A stretch of DNA of 15,114 nt from JAYEJB01 sp034716415. Its GTDB lineage: Bacteria; Patescibacteriota; Patescibacteriia; SG8-24. The position numbers were made by a program, and so were the translations under genes. Positions 1-5,969 of this stretch are shown here, one piece after another (the stretch's first letter is position 1; each line of letters opens with the position of its first letter). The stretch is from NCBI GenBank assembly GCA_034716415.1, contig JAYEJB010000027.1, positions 1-15,114 on the forward strand. Direction: 5' to 3'. The notes under the pieces were generated by a model that was not told where the DNA came from, did not search any database, and was given only the letters and a program-made list of their open reading frames with translations.

Positions 1-33
1 TGTCAAGCTGGGTTCAAATTCGTAGTGAAGCCC

Positions 34-99
34 AGGAGCCGAGGAGCCGAGGAGCTAAGGAGTGATTGGGAAAAACTCCTAAGCTCCTGAGCTCCTGAG
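34..99. repeat. Hairpin of tandem 8-bp arrays downstream of ftsH
   Basis: Left arm on the plus strand is AGGAGCCG (34-41), AGGAGCCG (42-49), AGGAGCTA (50-57), AGGAGT (58-63). Right arm from 75 to 99 repeats the complementary unit (ACTCCTA, AGCTCCTG, AGCTCCTG, AG). Positions 42-63 pair with 75-96 with about three mismatches, around an 11-nt loop. Read on the ftsH strand the unit is close to AGCTCAGG, like the 8-bp units at 12732 and 14804. It lies just beyond the ftsH terminator. Function unknown. Confidence 0.85.
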
Positions 100-107
100 T
101 TATCAAT

Positions 108-132
108 AAAACCGACCTTGCGGTCGGCTTTG
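108..132 (-). terminator. Rho-independent terminator of ftsH
   Basis: On the minus strand a GCCGACC stem, GCAA tetraloop and GGTCGG arm are followed by TTTTATT. It starts six bases after the ftsH stop codon. Plus-strand arms are 112-117 and 122-127, with the A run at 108-111. Confidence 0.85.
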
Positions 133-137
133 TCGTT

Positions 138-1982
138 TTAGACGTCTTTCTTTTTCCCCAGAAGCTCTTCAAACCTTTCTTTCTCTATCGTCTCATGTTC
201 GAGCAGTTCTTTTACGATCTTGTCGAGGTCGACGCGCTTATCGGTTATGATATTCGTCGCCGTCTTCTTGGCTTCTTCGAGCATCTCGCTGATCTCATGG
301 TCGATCTGTTCGGCCACCTTCTCGCTGTAGTCGCGCTGTTCATGGATTTCCCGACCGAGGAAGATCATCTCTTCCTTTTCGCCGTAAGTGCGGGGACCGA
401 GCTTTTCGCTCATGCCGAAGTCGGTCACCAGTCGCCGCGCCAGACGCGTCGCCTGCCGAAGGTCGCTCGACGCGCCGGTAGTAAGATTGTCGCGTCCGAA
501 GATCTCCTGCTCGGCCACGTAACCGCCCAGGGACATCGCCAGGTCAGCCTGGAACTCTACTAGCCGATGCATGCGTTTTTCTTCGATCGGCAGCTTAAGC
601 GTGTAACCGGCCGCACTGCCGCGCGAGATGATGGAAACCTTATGGATCGGATCGGCGTCCGGCAGCATGTGCGCCACCAGCGCGTGTCCGGCTTCGTGGT
701 AAGCGGTCACTTCGCGTTCCTTCTCGGACAGGAGGTGGCTCTTGCGCTCCGGACCCAGCAGGACCTTCTCGATGCTCTCCAGCAGTTCGTCCATCGACAC
801 CTCTTTCTTGTTCCTTCGCGCCGCGAGGATCGCCGCTTCGTTCAGCAGGTTGGCGAGGTCGGCTCCGGAGAACCCGGGCGTGCGGACGGCAATGAGGCGG
901 AGGTCGGCCTCTTCCGCGAGTGGCTTGCCTTTCGCGTGGATATCGAGAATCGCCTGGCGGTCGTTGATATCCGGTTCGTCCAGCACGACACGACGGTCGA
1001 ACCTGCCGGGTCTCAATAGCGCCGGATCGAGCACATCCGGTCGGTTGGTGGCGGCTAAGACGATGACGCCCTGGTTCGGGTCGAAGCCGTCCATTTCGAC
1101 CAGGATCTGGTTCAGCGTCTGTTCGCGCTCGTCGTGCGAACCGCCCACTCCGGATCCGCGCTGGCGACCGACTGCGTCGATCTCATCGACGAACACGATG
1201 CACGGCGCGTTCTTCTTGGCCTTGTTGAAGAGGTCCCTGACCCGCGACGCACCCACGCCGACGAACATCTCGACGAACTCCGAACCGGAGATGTGGAAGA
1301 ACGGCACGTTGGCCTCGCCCGCGACCGCGCGCGCCAGCAGGGTCTTGCCGGTACCTGGGCCTCCCATCAGCAGTACGCCTTTCGGAATCTTCGCGCCGAG
1401 GTTGATGAATTTCTTGGGGCTCTTCAGGAACTCGACCACTTCTTCCAGCTCTTCCTTGGCTTCCTTCACGCCGGCCACATCCTTGAACGTGATGCGATTC
1501 TTGCTGTCCTTCGGAATCTCGCGCGCCGACGACGAGCCGAACGACATCGCCCGCGTGTTCGCGCCCTGCACCTGACGCATCATGATCCAGATGAAGATGG
1601 CGATCAGGCCGAACGGGATGATGAACGGCAACAGCGTCACCATCCAGTAACCGAAGCCGGACTGACCTTGTATGTCGACCTCGATACCGGACATCTTCTC
1701 CGGCGCGACCTCGTAGTTCGACAGCAACGTCGTGAATGATTCGCCGCCTTCTTTCTTGGTGATCTCCTGCGTCCCGTCGTTGAGTTCGATCTCAAGCGAG
1801 TCGCCCTTGACGACGACCGTCTTCACTTCACCCGCCTCGATCTGCGAGATAAGCTGGCTGACCTGGATTTCTTCCGGTTTTTCCTGCGACAGGTTGTACG
1901 TGCTTAGGAGCGCCGCGATGACCAGGAATATCACGACGGAGATGATGAGGTTCTTTGTGATGTATTTGGTTGCGTTTTTCAT
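138..1982 (-). CDS. ftsH: ATP-dependent zinc metalloprotease FtsH
   Basis: This is a membrane-anchored AAA+ protease that forms hexamers and degrades membrane and short-lived cytosolic proteins. In the 614-aa product, TM1 is at about residues 10-27, a short extracytoplasmic domain follows, and TM2 is at about 112-135. The AAA module has Walker A GGPGTGKT (207-214), Walker B IVFVDEID (262-269) and the second region of homology with ATNRPDVLDPALLRPGRFDR (311-330), including the arginine fingers. The M41 protease domain has HEAGH (429-433), and D507 in TTGASSDL is the expected third zinc ligand by its spacing from the first histidine. Length is normal for the family and all catalytic residues are present. 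The ATG at 1982 lies about 17 nt from the predicted transcription start and has no Shine-Dalgarno sequence. The gene is monocistronic by its own promoter and terminator. Confidence 0.98.
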   Translation of the reverse strand: MKNATKYITKNLIISVVIFLVIAALLSTYNLSQEKPEEIQVSQLISQIEAGEVKTVVVKGDSLEIELNDGTQEITKKEGGESFTTLLSNYEVAPEKMSGIEVDIQGQSGFGYWMVTLLPFIIPFGLIAIFIWIMMRQVQGANTRAMSFGSSSAREIPKDSKNRITFKDVAGVKEAKEELEEVVEFLKSPKKFINLGAKIPKGVLLMGGPGTGKTLLARAVAGEANVPFFHISGSEFVEMFVGVGASRVRDLFNKAKKNAPCIVFVDEIDAVGRQRGSGVGGSHDEREQTLNQILVEMDGFDPNQGVIVLAATNRPDVLDPALLRPGRFDRRVVLDEPDINDRQAILDIHAKGKPLAEEADLRLIAVRTPGFSGADLANLLNEAAILAARRNKKEVSMDELLESIEKVLLGPERKSHLLSEKEREVTAYHEAGHALVAHMLPDADPIHKVSIISRGSAAGYTLKLPIEEKRMHRLVEFQADLAMSLGGYVAEQEIFGRDNLTTGASSDLRQATRLARRLVTDFGMSEKLGPRTYGEKEEMIFLGREIHEQRDYSEKVAEQIDHEISEMLEEAKKTATNIITDKRVDLDKIVKELLEHETIEKERFEELLGKKKDV

Positions 1983-2005
1983 AACGATAGCTAGTTCAAT
2001 AAGTA

Positions 2006-2034
2006 GATATAGTATAGCCGTGATATATGGTCAA
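2006..2034 (-). promoter_or_regulatory. Promoter of ftsH
   Basis: On the minus strand, -35 TTGACC (plus 2029-2034) is followed by a 17-bp spacer and -10 TATATC (plus 2006-2011). The start should be near 1999, giving a leader of about 17 nt. The 31-bp repeat copy at 2041-2071 sits six bases upstream of the -35. Confidence 0.6.
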
Positions 2035-2040
2035 GGAAAG

Positions 2041-2071
2041 CGGAGGCCGCGCAAACGATAAGATACCGGTT
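2041..2071. repeat. 31-bp direct repeat, copy 1 (upstream of ftsH)
   Basis: It is identical over 31 bases to 2192-2222, 151 bp away. Bases 2045-2054 also pair with 2074-2083 (GGCCGCGCAA with TTGTGCGGCC, one wobble). Copy 1 therefore forms a hairpin that presents the GATAAGATACC core in its loop; copy 2 lacks the pairing flank. The intervening 120 bp holds no convincing gene. Confidence 0.9.
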
Positions 2072-2191
2072 CCTTGTGCGGCCACAGCCCTGTAGGCGGG
2101 GGAGATGCGCCGCTCGATAGATGTAACGAAAGCCGTCAGGCGTTTGCAGCAACGGCGAGGGGGAGGCGATCTCCGCGTCGCCTTACGGGGT

Positions 2192-2222
2192 CGGAGGCCG
2201 CGCAAACGATAAGATACCGGTT
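2192..2222. repeat. 31-bp direct repeat, copy 2
   Basis: Exact match to 2041-2071, in the same orientation. Flanking bases differ on both sides, so the unit boundary is sharp. Confidence 0.9.
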
Positions 2223-2253
2223 TTCAAGTGTGAAGGAGAGAATGAGAAGGGGA

Positions 2254-2290
2254 CCCACCTACGCTCCTCCTTCACTGAAGTTTCGGTGGG
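2254..2290. repeat. Non-coding relative of the SAEA palindromic element
   Basis: CCCACC (2254-2259) pairs with GGTGGG (2285-2290), and inside it CTTC-ACT-GAAG (2270-2280) forms a small hairpin. The core CTCCTTCACTGAAGTTTCGG resembles the element found inside the rpsA and nusB reading frames (CTCCGCTGAAGCTGCGGGG). Palindromic repeats of this general look are, to my recollection, common in Candidate Phyla Radiation genomes. Confidence 0.6.
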
Positions 2291-2339
2291 CAGGGAAGGG
2301 GCAGAGGCGGGATAAGACCAACATTGTCGAATTGAAGGA

Positions 2340-2430
2340 TGTTTTATGCACAGTTTGGGGCAAAAACAGGCAGCCTGTTTCTCGCAAGAAACAGACTGTC
2401 TGTGTTTTGCCCCAAACTGTGCATAAAACA
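2340..2430. repeat. 91-nt near-perfect long hairpin
   Basis: Bases 2340-2365 pair perfectly with 2405-2430 (26 bp). After a one-base bulge (2404), 2366-2382 pairs with 2387-2403 with one G-U and one C-A, leaving the loop CGCA. The stem is about 43 bp, far longer than a terminator, and neither arm is followed by a T run. It lies between the rpsA terminator and the ftsH upstream repeats. No target-site duplication is visible, so a MITE-like origin is only a possibility. Confidence 0.9.
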
Positions 2431-2442
2431 GCTACTGAAATC

Positions 2443-2470
2443 AAAAGACCCCGCGTAAGCGGGGTCTTTT
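2443..2470 (-). terminator. Terminator of rpsA (symmetrical)
   Basis: AAAAGACCCCGC (2443-2454), loop GTAA, GCGGGGTCTTTT (2459-2470). It starts eight bases after the rpsA stop codon. Because it is symmetrical it could act in both directions. Confidence 0.9.
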
Positions 2471-2478
2471 CGGAATCC

Positions 2479-3804
2479 TTATTCCTTTTTCTTTTCTTCG
2501 CCCCCCGCAGCTTCAGCGGAGGGGGGTTCCTCCTTGTCTTCTGTAGTTTCAGCGGGAGCCTCCTTTTCTTTCTCCTTCTCGCCCCCCGCAGCTTCAGCGG
2601 AGGGGGGTTCCTCTACACTCTCTGACTCAGAGGTATCCGTTTTCTCTTCTGCCCCTTCTCCCGCTTCTGCCCCTTCTGCTCCTCTCGCGTCATCCTCAAT
2701 CGGCTCATCCTCGAGCGCCTTCAACGACAGACCGAGTCTGTGCTGTTCCGGCTCGATGGAGACGATGATGAAGTCCATCATCTGACCGACCGTCGCGAGC
2801 GCGTGCGGGTCGTCGACTGGCTTGTGCGACAGCTCCGAGATGTGCGCCAGACCGTGGATCTCCGGGTCGAGCTCGACGAAGAATCCGAACGGATTCACCT
2901 TGAGCACCTCACCCGTGACCTTTTGGCCGATGCGGTAGCGGTCTCCGACGTCCTTCCATGGGTCGTCGATGAGTTTCTTCATCGACAGGAAGATTTTCGA
3001 GCTCTCGATGCCGATGATTTCGGCACGCACGTTGTCTCCGACATTCAACAGGTTCTTCGGGTGGTCGATGCGCTGCCAGGCGATCTCCGAGATGTGCACC
3101 AGGCCCTCTAGGATGTCGAACTTGATGAACGCGCCGAAGTCCGCCAGCGCGCTGACCTCGCCTTCGACGATGTCGCCGAGGCTGTACTTGCTGATGACGT
3201 TCTTCTGTTTCTCTTCCCAGATCGCCTTCTCCGAGACGATCAGCTTCTCCTCGGATTCGTTCACGTCGATGACGCGCACGTCCATGTCGTGGCCGACGAA
3301 TTTCTTCAGCTTATCCAGGATCTTGCCCTTGTCGCCGCCCGTGACGCGCGGATAGTTCTCCGGCGCGAGCTGGGAGACGGGCAGGAAGCCCGGGATGTGG
3401 TTCAGACGTATCAACAGGCCGCCCTTGCTGGCCTCGGTGATCCGGGCCGGAATCGATTCGCCGTTACGGAACAGCTCGGCCAGATTATCCCAGGCCTTGC
3501 GGTGTCCGGCGAAACGGAACGAAAGTTCGACGTCACCGTTCTCGTTCTCGAGTTCGATCACCGTCGCTTCGATCTCATCACCGATTTCCACGTCGCTGTA
3601 CTCGCGTGACGGGTCGATGATCTCGCGACCGCGCACTACGCCGGTGCGGTAGTTCGCGACGTCGATGCGGACTTCGTTCTTGCCGACCGCGATCACTATC
3701 CCTTTGACGACGTCACTCACTTTCGGAATCTCCAGGAACTGCTTATCCTCCATCGCTGTCCTGAATTCCGACTGCTTCGTTGTCGTATCGTTCGCTTCTG
3801 ACAT
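2479..3804 (-). CDS. rpsA: Ribosomal protein S1 with a repeat-derived acidic tail
   Basis: The RNA-binding 30S protein S1 helps recruit mRNA with weak Shine-Dalgarno signals. Four S1 (OB-fold) repeats are visible at about residues 30-98, 115-194, 216-285 and 302-372. The third has the typical GxVSALADFGAFIKF and GLVHISEI pattern, and the fourth has GLAHISEL. Residues 375-441 form a low-complexity tail made of repeats: GAEGAEAGE at 375-383 and two identical PPSAEAAGGE blocks starting at 400 and 427. The tail DNA contains an exact 35-bp duplication (2498-2532 and 2579-2613). The 441-aa length is within the range for four-domain S1 proteins. The ATG at 3804 follows an A/T-rich leader without a Shine-Dalgarno. 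It has its own promoter and terminator and diverges from the gene at 4105. Confidence 0.95.
   Translation of the reverse strand: MSEANDTTTKQSEFRTAMEDKQFLEIPKVSDVVKGIVIAVGKNEVRIDVANYRTGVVRGREIIDPSREYSDVEIGDEIEATVIELENENGDVELSFRFAGHRKAWDNLAELFRNGESIPARITEASKGGLLIRLNHIPGFLPVSQLAPENYPRVTGGDKGKILDKLKKFVGHDMDVRVIDVNESEEKLIVSEKAIWEEKQKNVISKYSLGDIVEGEVSALADFGAFIKFDILEGLVHISEIAWQRIDHPKNLLNVGDNVRAEIIGIESSKIFLSMKKLIDDPWKDVGDRYRIGQKVTGEVLKVNPFGFFVELDPEIHGLAHISELSHKPVDDPHALATVGQMMDFIIVSIEPEQHRLGLSLKALEDEPIEDDARGAEGAEAGEGAEEKTDTSESESVEEPPSAEAAGGEKEKEKEAPAETTEDKEEPPSAEAAGGEEKKKE
2498..2532 (-). repeat. SAEA palindromic element, copy A, inside rpsA
   Basis: A 35-bp unit identical to 2579-2613, exactly 81 bp (27 codons) apart and therefore in frame. 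On the coding strand the C-run arm, a GCTGAAGC centre and the G-run arm make an imperfect hairpin. It encodes EEPPSAEAAGGE. Confidence 0.9.
2579..2613 (-). repeat. SAEA palindromic element, copy B, inside rpsA
   Basis: Exact copy of 2498-2532. A degenerate third piece lies between them at about 2542-2562 (AGTTTCAGCGGGAGCCTCC, encoding part of EAPAETTE). Confidence 0.9.
2643..2685 (-). repeat. 9-bp array inside rpsA (GAEGAEAGE tail)
   Basis: The minus strand reads gga-gca-gaa-ggg-gca-gaa followed by gcg-gga-gaa-ggg-gca-gaa. This is the same GGGGCAGAA unit seen in non-coding DNA at 4818, 9565 and 10626 and in coding DNA at 10526. Here it supplies residues GAEGAEAGEGAEE of S1. Confidence 0.8.
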
Positions 3805-3849
3805 ATTAAAAAATTTTCTTAACCCAGCCGCCCATTCGGACCGCCAAGC

Positions 3850-3864
3850 CCCGCTATTTGCGGG
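3850..3864 (-). promoter_or_regulatory. Hairpin in the rpsA leader
   Basis: CCCGC, a five-base loop and GCGGG, lying about 45 nt upstream of the rpsA ATG within the predicted roughly 89-nt leader. S1 autoregulation through leader structure is known in other bacteria; a role here is inference. Confidence 0.4.
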
Positions 3865-3899
3865 ATTGAATTAATATAAGGTATGTCATGTGCGGAACG

Positions 3900-3928
3900 A
3901 GTATATAAGATAGAAGGGGATTTGGCAA
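3900..3928 (-). promoter_or_regulatory. Promoter of rpsA
   Basis: On the minus strand, TTGCCA (plus 3923-3928), a 17-bp spacer and TATACT (plus 3900-3905). Both hexamers match the sigma-70 type consensus at five of six positions. Expected start is near 3893. Confidence 0.75.
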
Positions 3929-3954
3929 GCCCCGTCGCTCGTGAGCGGCGGGGC
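3929..3954. repeat. 12-bp hairpin between divergent promoters
   Basis: GCCCCGTCGCTC pairs with GAGCGGCGGGGC (one wobble) around a two-base loop. It abuts the rpsA -35 box. No T run follows in either direction, so it is not an obvious terminator. Confidence 0.7.
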
Positions 3955-3973
3955 AAGGGGGCAGGCGTATCGG

Positions 3974-4032
3974 GCGGGAAGCGGGACGCGGGAGGCGAGA
4001 TATTTCCCGCATCCTGCTTCCTGCCTCCTGCT
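3974..4032. repeat. Hairpin of tandem 7-bp arrays between rpsA and the 4105 gene
   Basis: Left units are GCGGGAA, GCGGGAC, GCGGGAG and GCGAGA (3974-4000). Right units are TCCCGCA, TCCTGCT, TCCTGCC and TCCTGCT (4005-4032). The arms are complementary with a few wobble or mismatched positions. It is in a divergent spacer, so it cannot be the terminator of either neighbour. The rest of the 300-bp spacer holds the rpsA promoter and leader and the promoter at 4060. Confidence 0.85.
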
Positions 4033-4059
4033 GTTCCGTTATACCTACGGCCTCCAATC

Positions 4060-4068
4060 TGATAGAAT
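4060..4068 (+). promoter_or_regulatory. Extended -10 promoter of the 237-aa gene
   Basis: TGATAGAAT is an extended -10 (TGN plus TAGAAT). No good -35 is seen upstream, as is usual for extended -10 promoters. It would give a leader of about 30 nt. Confidence 0.45.
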
Positions 4069-4104
4069 CCCTATAGGAAAGAAGACCTACCGAACAAAGT
4101 ACGT

Positions 4105-4818
4105 ATGCGCCACCCGCACGAATACACACTTCAACTTTTCAATCTCGCCGTGAAGAAATTGCCGCCGCTCTATGATGAGAAGCGGAAGGCTTATTTTTCG
4201 CGGAAAACGGAGGAATTCAGGGGTGACGTGAAGACCCCGTATGAGCATATCCGGCTGACGATTACCCAGCTTGGTCGTGAGAGCTGGCCGTACCGTCAGG
4301 CATATCAGGACATGTACGGTAATTACGGCCGTGCGTCAGAGGAGGCGTTCCTGTTGGAAAACCTGGACGAGGGTGTGCGCAAGAAGTACGAGCAGTTCCT
4401 GCATGAGGGCGGGAAGCTCAACTATCTTGAGAGCATGCGTTCCGCCGAGGAGTGGACCGCGCCGACGCCGTTCGAGCAGTACTTCACGCCGGAGGAGAAG
4501 TTCGGAATCGCGCAGGCGTTGCTGGTTGCGCGCGACTACGCCAAGAAGGAGATCGAGGGGTTGGTCACCGGCGAGAAGCGCTCGGAGTACGAGGATCTCA
4601 TCACCGGGTATATAGAGAAGGAAGGCGCGATTGAGGCCAAGGTCGAGGCGCTTCGCAAGATGGCCGATGTCAGCGAGAAATGGGAGCCGGCGATCATGGA
4701 TCGCGTGCGTGTCATCGAGGAGGGTTGGTCGGTCATGGAGCAGGATATGGATGAGGAGCGGTTGGACCGCGAGCTGGAATACTGGCGGGGGACGCTGGAA
4801 TCGTTTTTGCAGGCGTGA
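4105..4818 (+). CDS. Hypothetical 237-aa charged, probably helical protein
   Basis: I do not recognise this family. The product is soluble, with no signal peptide or membrane segment, and is rich in Glu, Lys, Arg, Tyr and Trp with long predicted-helix stretches. Examples are residues around EQFLHEGGKLNYLESMRSAEE and the C-terminal part from about 165, where heptad-like spacing of Ile, Leu and Val suggests coiled coil. It has no cysteine and no obvious catalytic motif. The ATG at 4105 follows an extended -10 promoter by about 36 nt, with no close Shine-Dalgarno (AGGAAAG is about 20 nt upstream). It stands alone, between its promoter and a terminator at 4870. Codon use looks like the neighbours, so it is probably a resident gene and not a recent acquisition. 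Confidence 0.8.
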   Translation: MRHPHEYTLQLFNLAVKKLPPLYDEKRKAYFSRKTEEFRGDVKTPYEHIRLTITQLGRESWPYRQAYQDMYGNYGRASEEAFLLENLDEGVRKKYEQFLHEGGKLNYLESMRSAEEWTAPTPFEQYFTPEEKFGIAQALLVARDYAKKEIEGLVTGEKRSEYEDLITGYIEKEGAIEAKVEALRKMADVSEKWEPAIMDRVRVIEEGWSVMEQDMDEERLDRELEYWRGTLESFLQA

Positions 4819-4857
4819 GGGGGTAGAAGGGGCAGAAGGGGCAGAAGAGCGGGAGAA
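4818..4857 (+). repeat. 9-bp purine array directly after the stop codon
   Basis: Units AGGGGGTAG-A, AGGGGCAGA, AGGGGCAGA and AGAGCGGGA begin at the last base of the stop codon of the 237-aa gene. It has no clear complementary arm. Read-through would give a Gly-Arg frame, unlike the acidic frame used in rpsA and the DUF1189 gene. Confidence 0.75.
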
Positions 4858-4869
4858 GACATAGATAGT

Positions 4870-4893
4870 AAAAAGGGGCTTGCGTCCCTTTTT
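4870..4893 (+). terminator. Terminator of the 237-aa gene
   Basis: AAAAAGGG (4870-4877) pairs with CCCTTTTT (4886-4893) around GCTTGCGT. The T run follows the GC part on both strands, so it may be bidirectional. Confidence 0.75.
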
Positions 4894-4897
4894 GGGT

Positions 4898-4957
4898 TTA
4901 GGTTTTCAGGTTTCCGGTCACTCCTCTCACTCCGATTCTCCGACTCTCAGCCCCCCT
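4898..4957. repeat. Unpaired degenerate array, pyrimidine-rich
   Basis: Roughly 8-bp periodic runs (TTTAGG, TTTTCAGG, TTTCCGG, then ACTCCTCT, CACTCCGA, TTCTCCGA, CTCTCAG). It looks like a decayed member of the array family. The call is tentative. Confidence 0.4.
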
Positions 4958-4963
4958 TTTTTG

Positions 4964-5000
4964 TCATTGCGGGTCACGTCGTTCGCGAACGACGTGGCGG
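4964..5000. repeat. GTCATTGCG-type palindromic repeat
   Basis: A perfect 22-bp palindrome at 4975-4996 (CACGTCGTTCG and its complement) sits in the context GTCATTGCGGGT...GGCGGGAAG. It resembles the dispersed GTCATTGCGAG...GCAATC repeats known from several bacterial groups. Confidence 0.6.
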
Positions 5001-5041
5001 GAAGAGAGAAGGATAAAGCGGTCGCGCAAAGCGAGAGAGTG

Positions 5042-5066
5042 AAAAAAAGAGGGCTTAACCCTCTTT
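5042..5066 (-). terminator. Terminator of the HEAT-like gene
   Basis: On the minus strand, AAAGAGGG, loop TTAAG and CCCTCTTTTTTT directly follow the TAA stop. Confidence 0.85.
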
Positions 5067-5762
5067 TTACGAATCGATTCCGTTCGCGATGTCGTCGAGA
5101 CGTTCGGCGATACTGCGGTGGACTTTCGCGAAACGCGACAGCAGATGGTCGAATCCGTCCGCGGTCTCATGCCGGCCCAACAGGCGACCCGTCGTGCCAC
5201 CGACCACCCTCATCAGCTTCCCGAGCGAATCGGTGTCCATGTCGCGCACTGCGACGGCCAGCGACTCGGCGGCGGCCATCTTCATGCCTTCAGACCTCGA
5301 ATCGTCGAGGTCGACGATCCAGCACAGTCTGGTCGCGATGTATTTGTTCGGCACTCTCGCCGCCAGTCCGACGGCGAAGATGACATCCTCCTCGTCGGAT
5401 CCCACGAGCTCCTCCACGAGTCGGTCGCTGAACATCTTGACGGGGGTGCAGTCGACCATGGCGTTCAGTGCGTTCAAGCGAGTGCGTCGGTCGCCATGAG
5501 TCTTCGCGTTATGGCGGATGATCGTCAGTGACCCGTCGAGCCACAGCGCGCCCATCGAGTCGCGGATGCGCAGCAGGGAGCCGCGAGCCGCGTAGCGGTG
5601 CAACCCTTCGGGGTGATCCAACAGGTCCACCAGCGCCGCGACCGCCGCACCGACGCGGAAGTTACCCAATTCATCGATGGCTTGGCAGTCGGTGCCGGTA
5701 TCGTGGGCCTCGTCAATCAGAAAACGGAGCCTCTCGGCGCTTCGGTCTATCTCGTCAGTCAA
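5067..5762 (-). CDS. HEAT-repeat-like hypothetical protein, TTG start
   Basis: The 231-aa protein is predicted to be soluble and almost all helical. The stretch AIDELGNFRVGAAVAALVDL, followed by LLDHPEGLHRYAARGSLLRI, has the helix-turn-helix spacing and conserved Leu, Val, Asp and Arg positions of HEAT-like repeats. Further Ala/Leu-rich helices follow (DVIFAVGLAARVPN, MKMAAAESLAVAVRD), so it is probably a small alpha-solenoid scaffold. No catalytic motif is seen and the exact function is unknown. The open frame extends up to an ATG at 5828, but that ATG has no ribosome binding site. The TTG at 5762 has AAGGAG six bases upstream (plus 5769-5774), so I prefer it. It is a single gene divergent from the gyrA operon. 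Confidence 0.75.
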   Translation of the reverse strand: MTDEIDRSAERLRFLIDEAHDTGTDCQAIDELGNFRVGAAVAALVDLLDHPEGLHRYAARGSLLRIRDSMGALWLDGSLTIIRHNAKTHGDRRTRLNALNAMVDCTPVKMFSDRLVEELVGSDEEDVIFAVGLAARVPNKYIATRLCWIVDLDDSRSEGMKMAAAESLAVAVRDMDTDSLGKLMRVVGGTTGRLLGRHETADGFDHLLSRFAKVHRSIAERLDDIANGIDS

Positions 5763-5768
5763 AGGACT

Positions 5769-5774
5769 CTCCTT
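5769..5774 (-). promoter_or_regulatory. Shine-Dalgarno deciding the TTG start
   Basis: AAGGAG on the minus strand, six bases before TTG at 5762-5760. The alternative ATG at 5828 has no comparable signal. Confidence 0.7.
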
Positions 5775-5806
5775 CCCGGTTTCCGCCCACTTTCGGACAG
5801 CCCAAA

Positions 5807-5835
5807 ACAGTGCCCTTTCCAGCCTCATTTGTCAA
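5807..5835 (-). promoter_or_regulatory. Possible promoter of the HEAT-like gene
   Basis: A perfect -35 TTGACA (plus 5830-5835) is present, but the hexamer 17 bp downstream is CACTGT, a poor -10. If used, the ATG at 5828 would lie upstream of the transcript start, which again favours the TTG start. Confidence 0.35.
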
Positions 5836-5858
5836 GTCGATTTACCCCTTTTCCGTAC

Positions 5859-5887
5859 TTCACAAAAGCGCTCCGGCGTGCTATTCT
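5859..5887 (+). promoter_or_regulatory. Promoter of the MBL-gyrA operon
   Basis: TTCACA (5859-5864), a 17-bp spacer and TATTCT (5882-5887). The transcript should begin near 5894, so the array hairpin at 5903-5963 forms most of the leader. Confidence 0.7.
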
Positions 5888-5902
5888 GGCTACGCTAACG
5901 AG

Positions 5903-5963
5903 AGATACAAGATACAAGTTTCAAGACCCAAGTCTTGCGTCTTGAGTCTTGTGTCTTGAGTCT
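5903..5963 (+). repeat. Hairpin of 7-bp arrays in the 5' leader of the gyrA operon
   Basis: Left units are AGATACA, AGATACA, AGTTTCA, AGACCCA and AG (5903-5932). Right units are TCTTGCG, TCTTGAG, TCTTGTG, TCTTGAG and TCT (5933-5963). About 24 of 30 positions pair, with no designed loop between the arms. The structure ends seven bases before the ATG at 5970. Confidence 0.85.
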
Positions 5964-5969
5964 AGATTT

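Noticed and set aside
742..1739. Plus-strand open frames opposite ftsH
   Set aside because: They are antisense shadows of ftsH, Ser/Arg/Thr-rich, with no ribosome binding sites.
2041..2222. 31-bp direct repeats as a small CRISPR array or att sites
   Set aside because: There are only two copies with a 120-bp gap, no integrase and no cas gene. The repeat length fits but the spacing does not.
2074..2625. Plus-strand 183-codon open frame between ftsH and rpsA
   Set aside because: It runs across the direct repeat, the long hairpin, a terminator and the antisense of rpsA, and the protein has no coherent composition.
5763..5828. ATG start at 5828 for the HEAT-like gene
   Set aside because: It has no ribosome binding site and lies at the -35 box of the only promoter-like sequence, whereas TTG 5762 has AAGGAG at six bases.
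5949..5969. TTG start at 5949 for the MBL-fold gene
   Set aside because: It is inside the array hairpin. The family N-terminus begins at ATG 5970.
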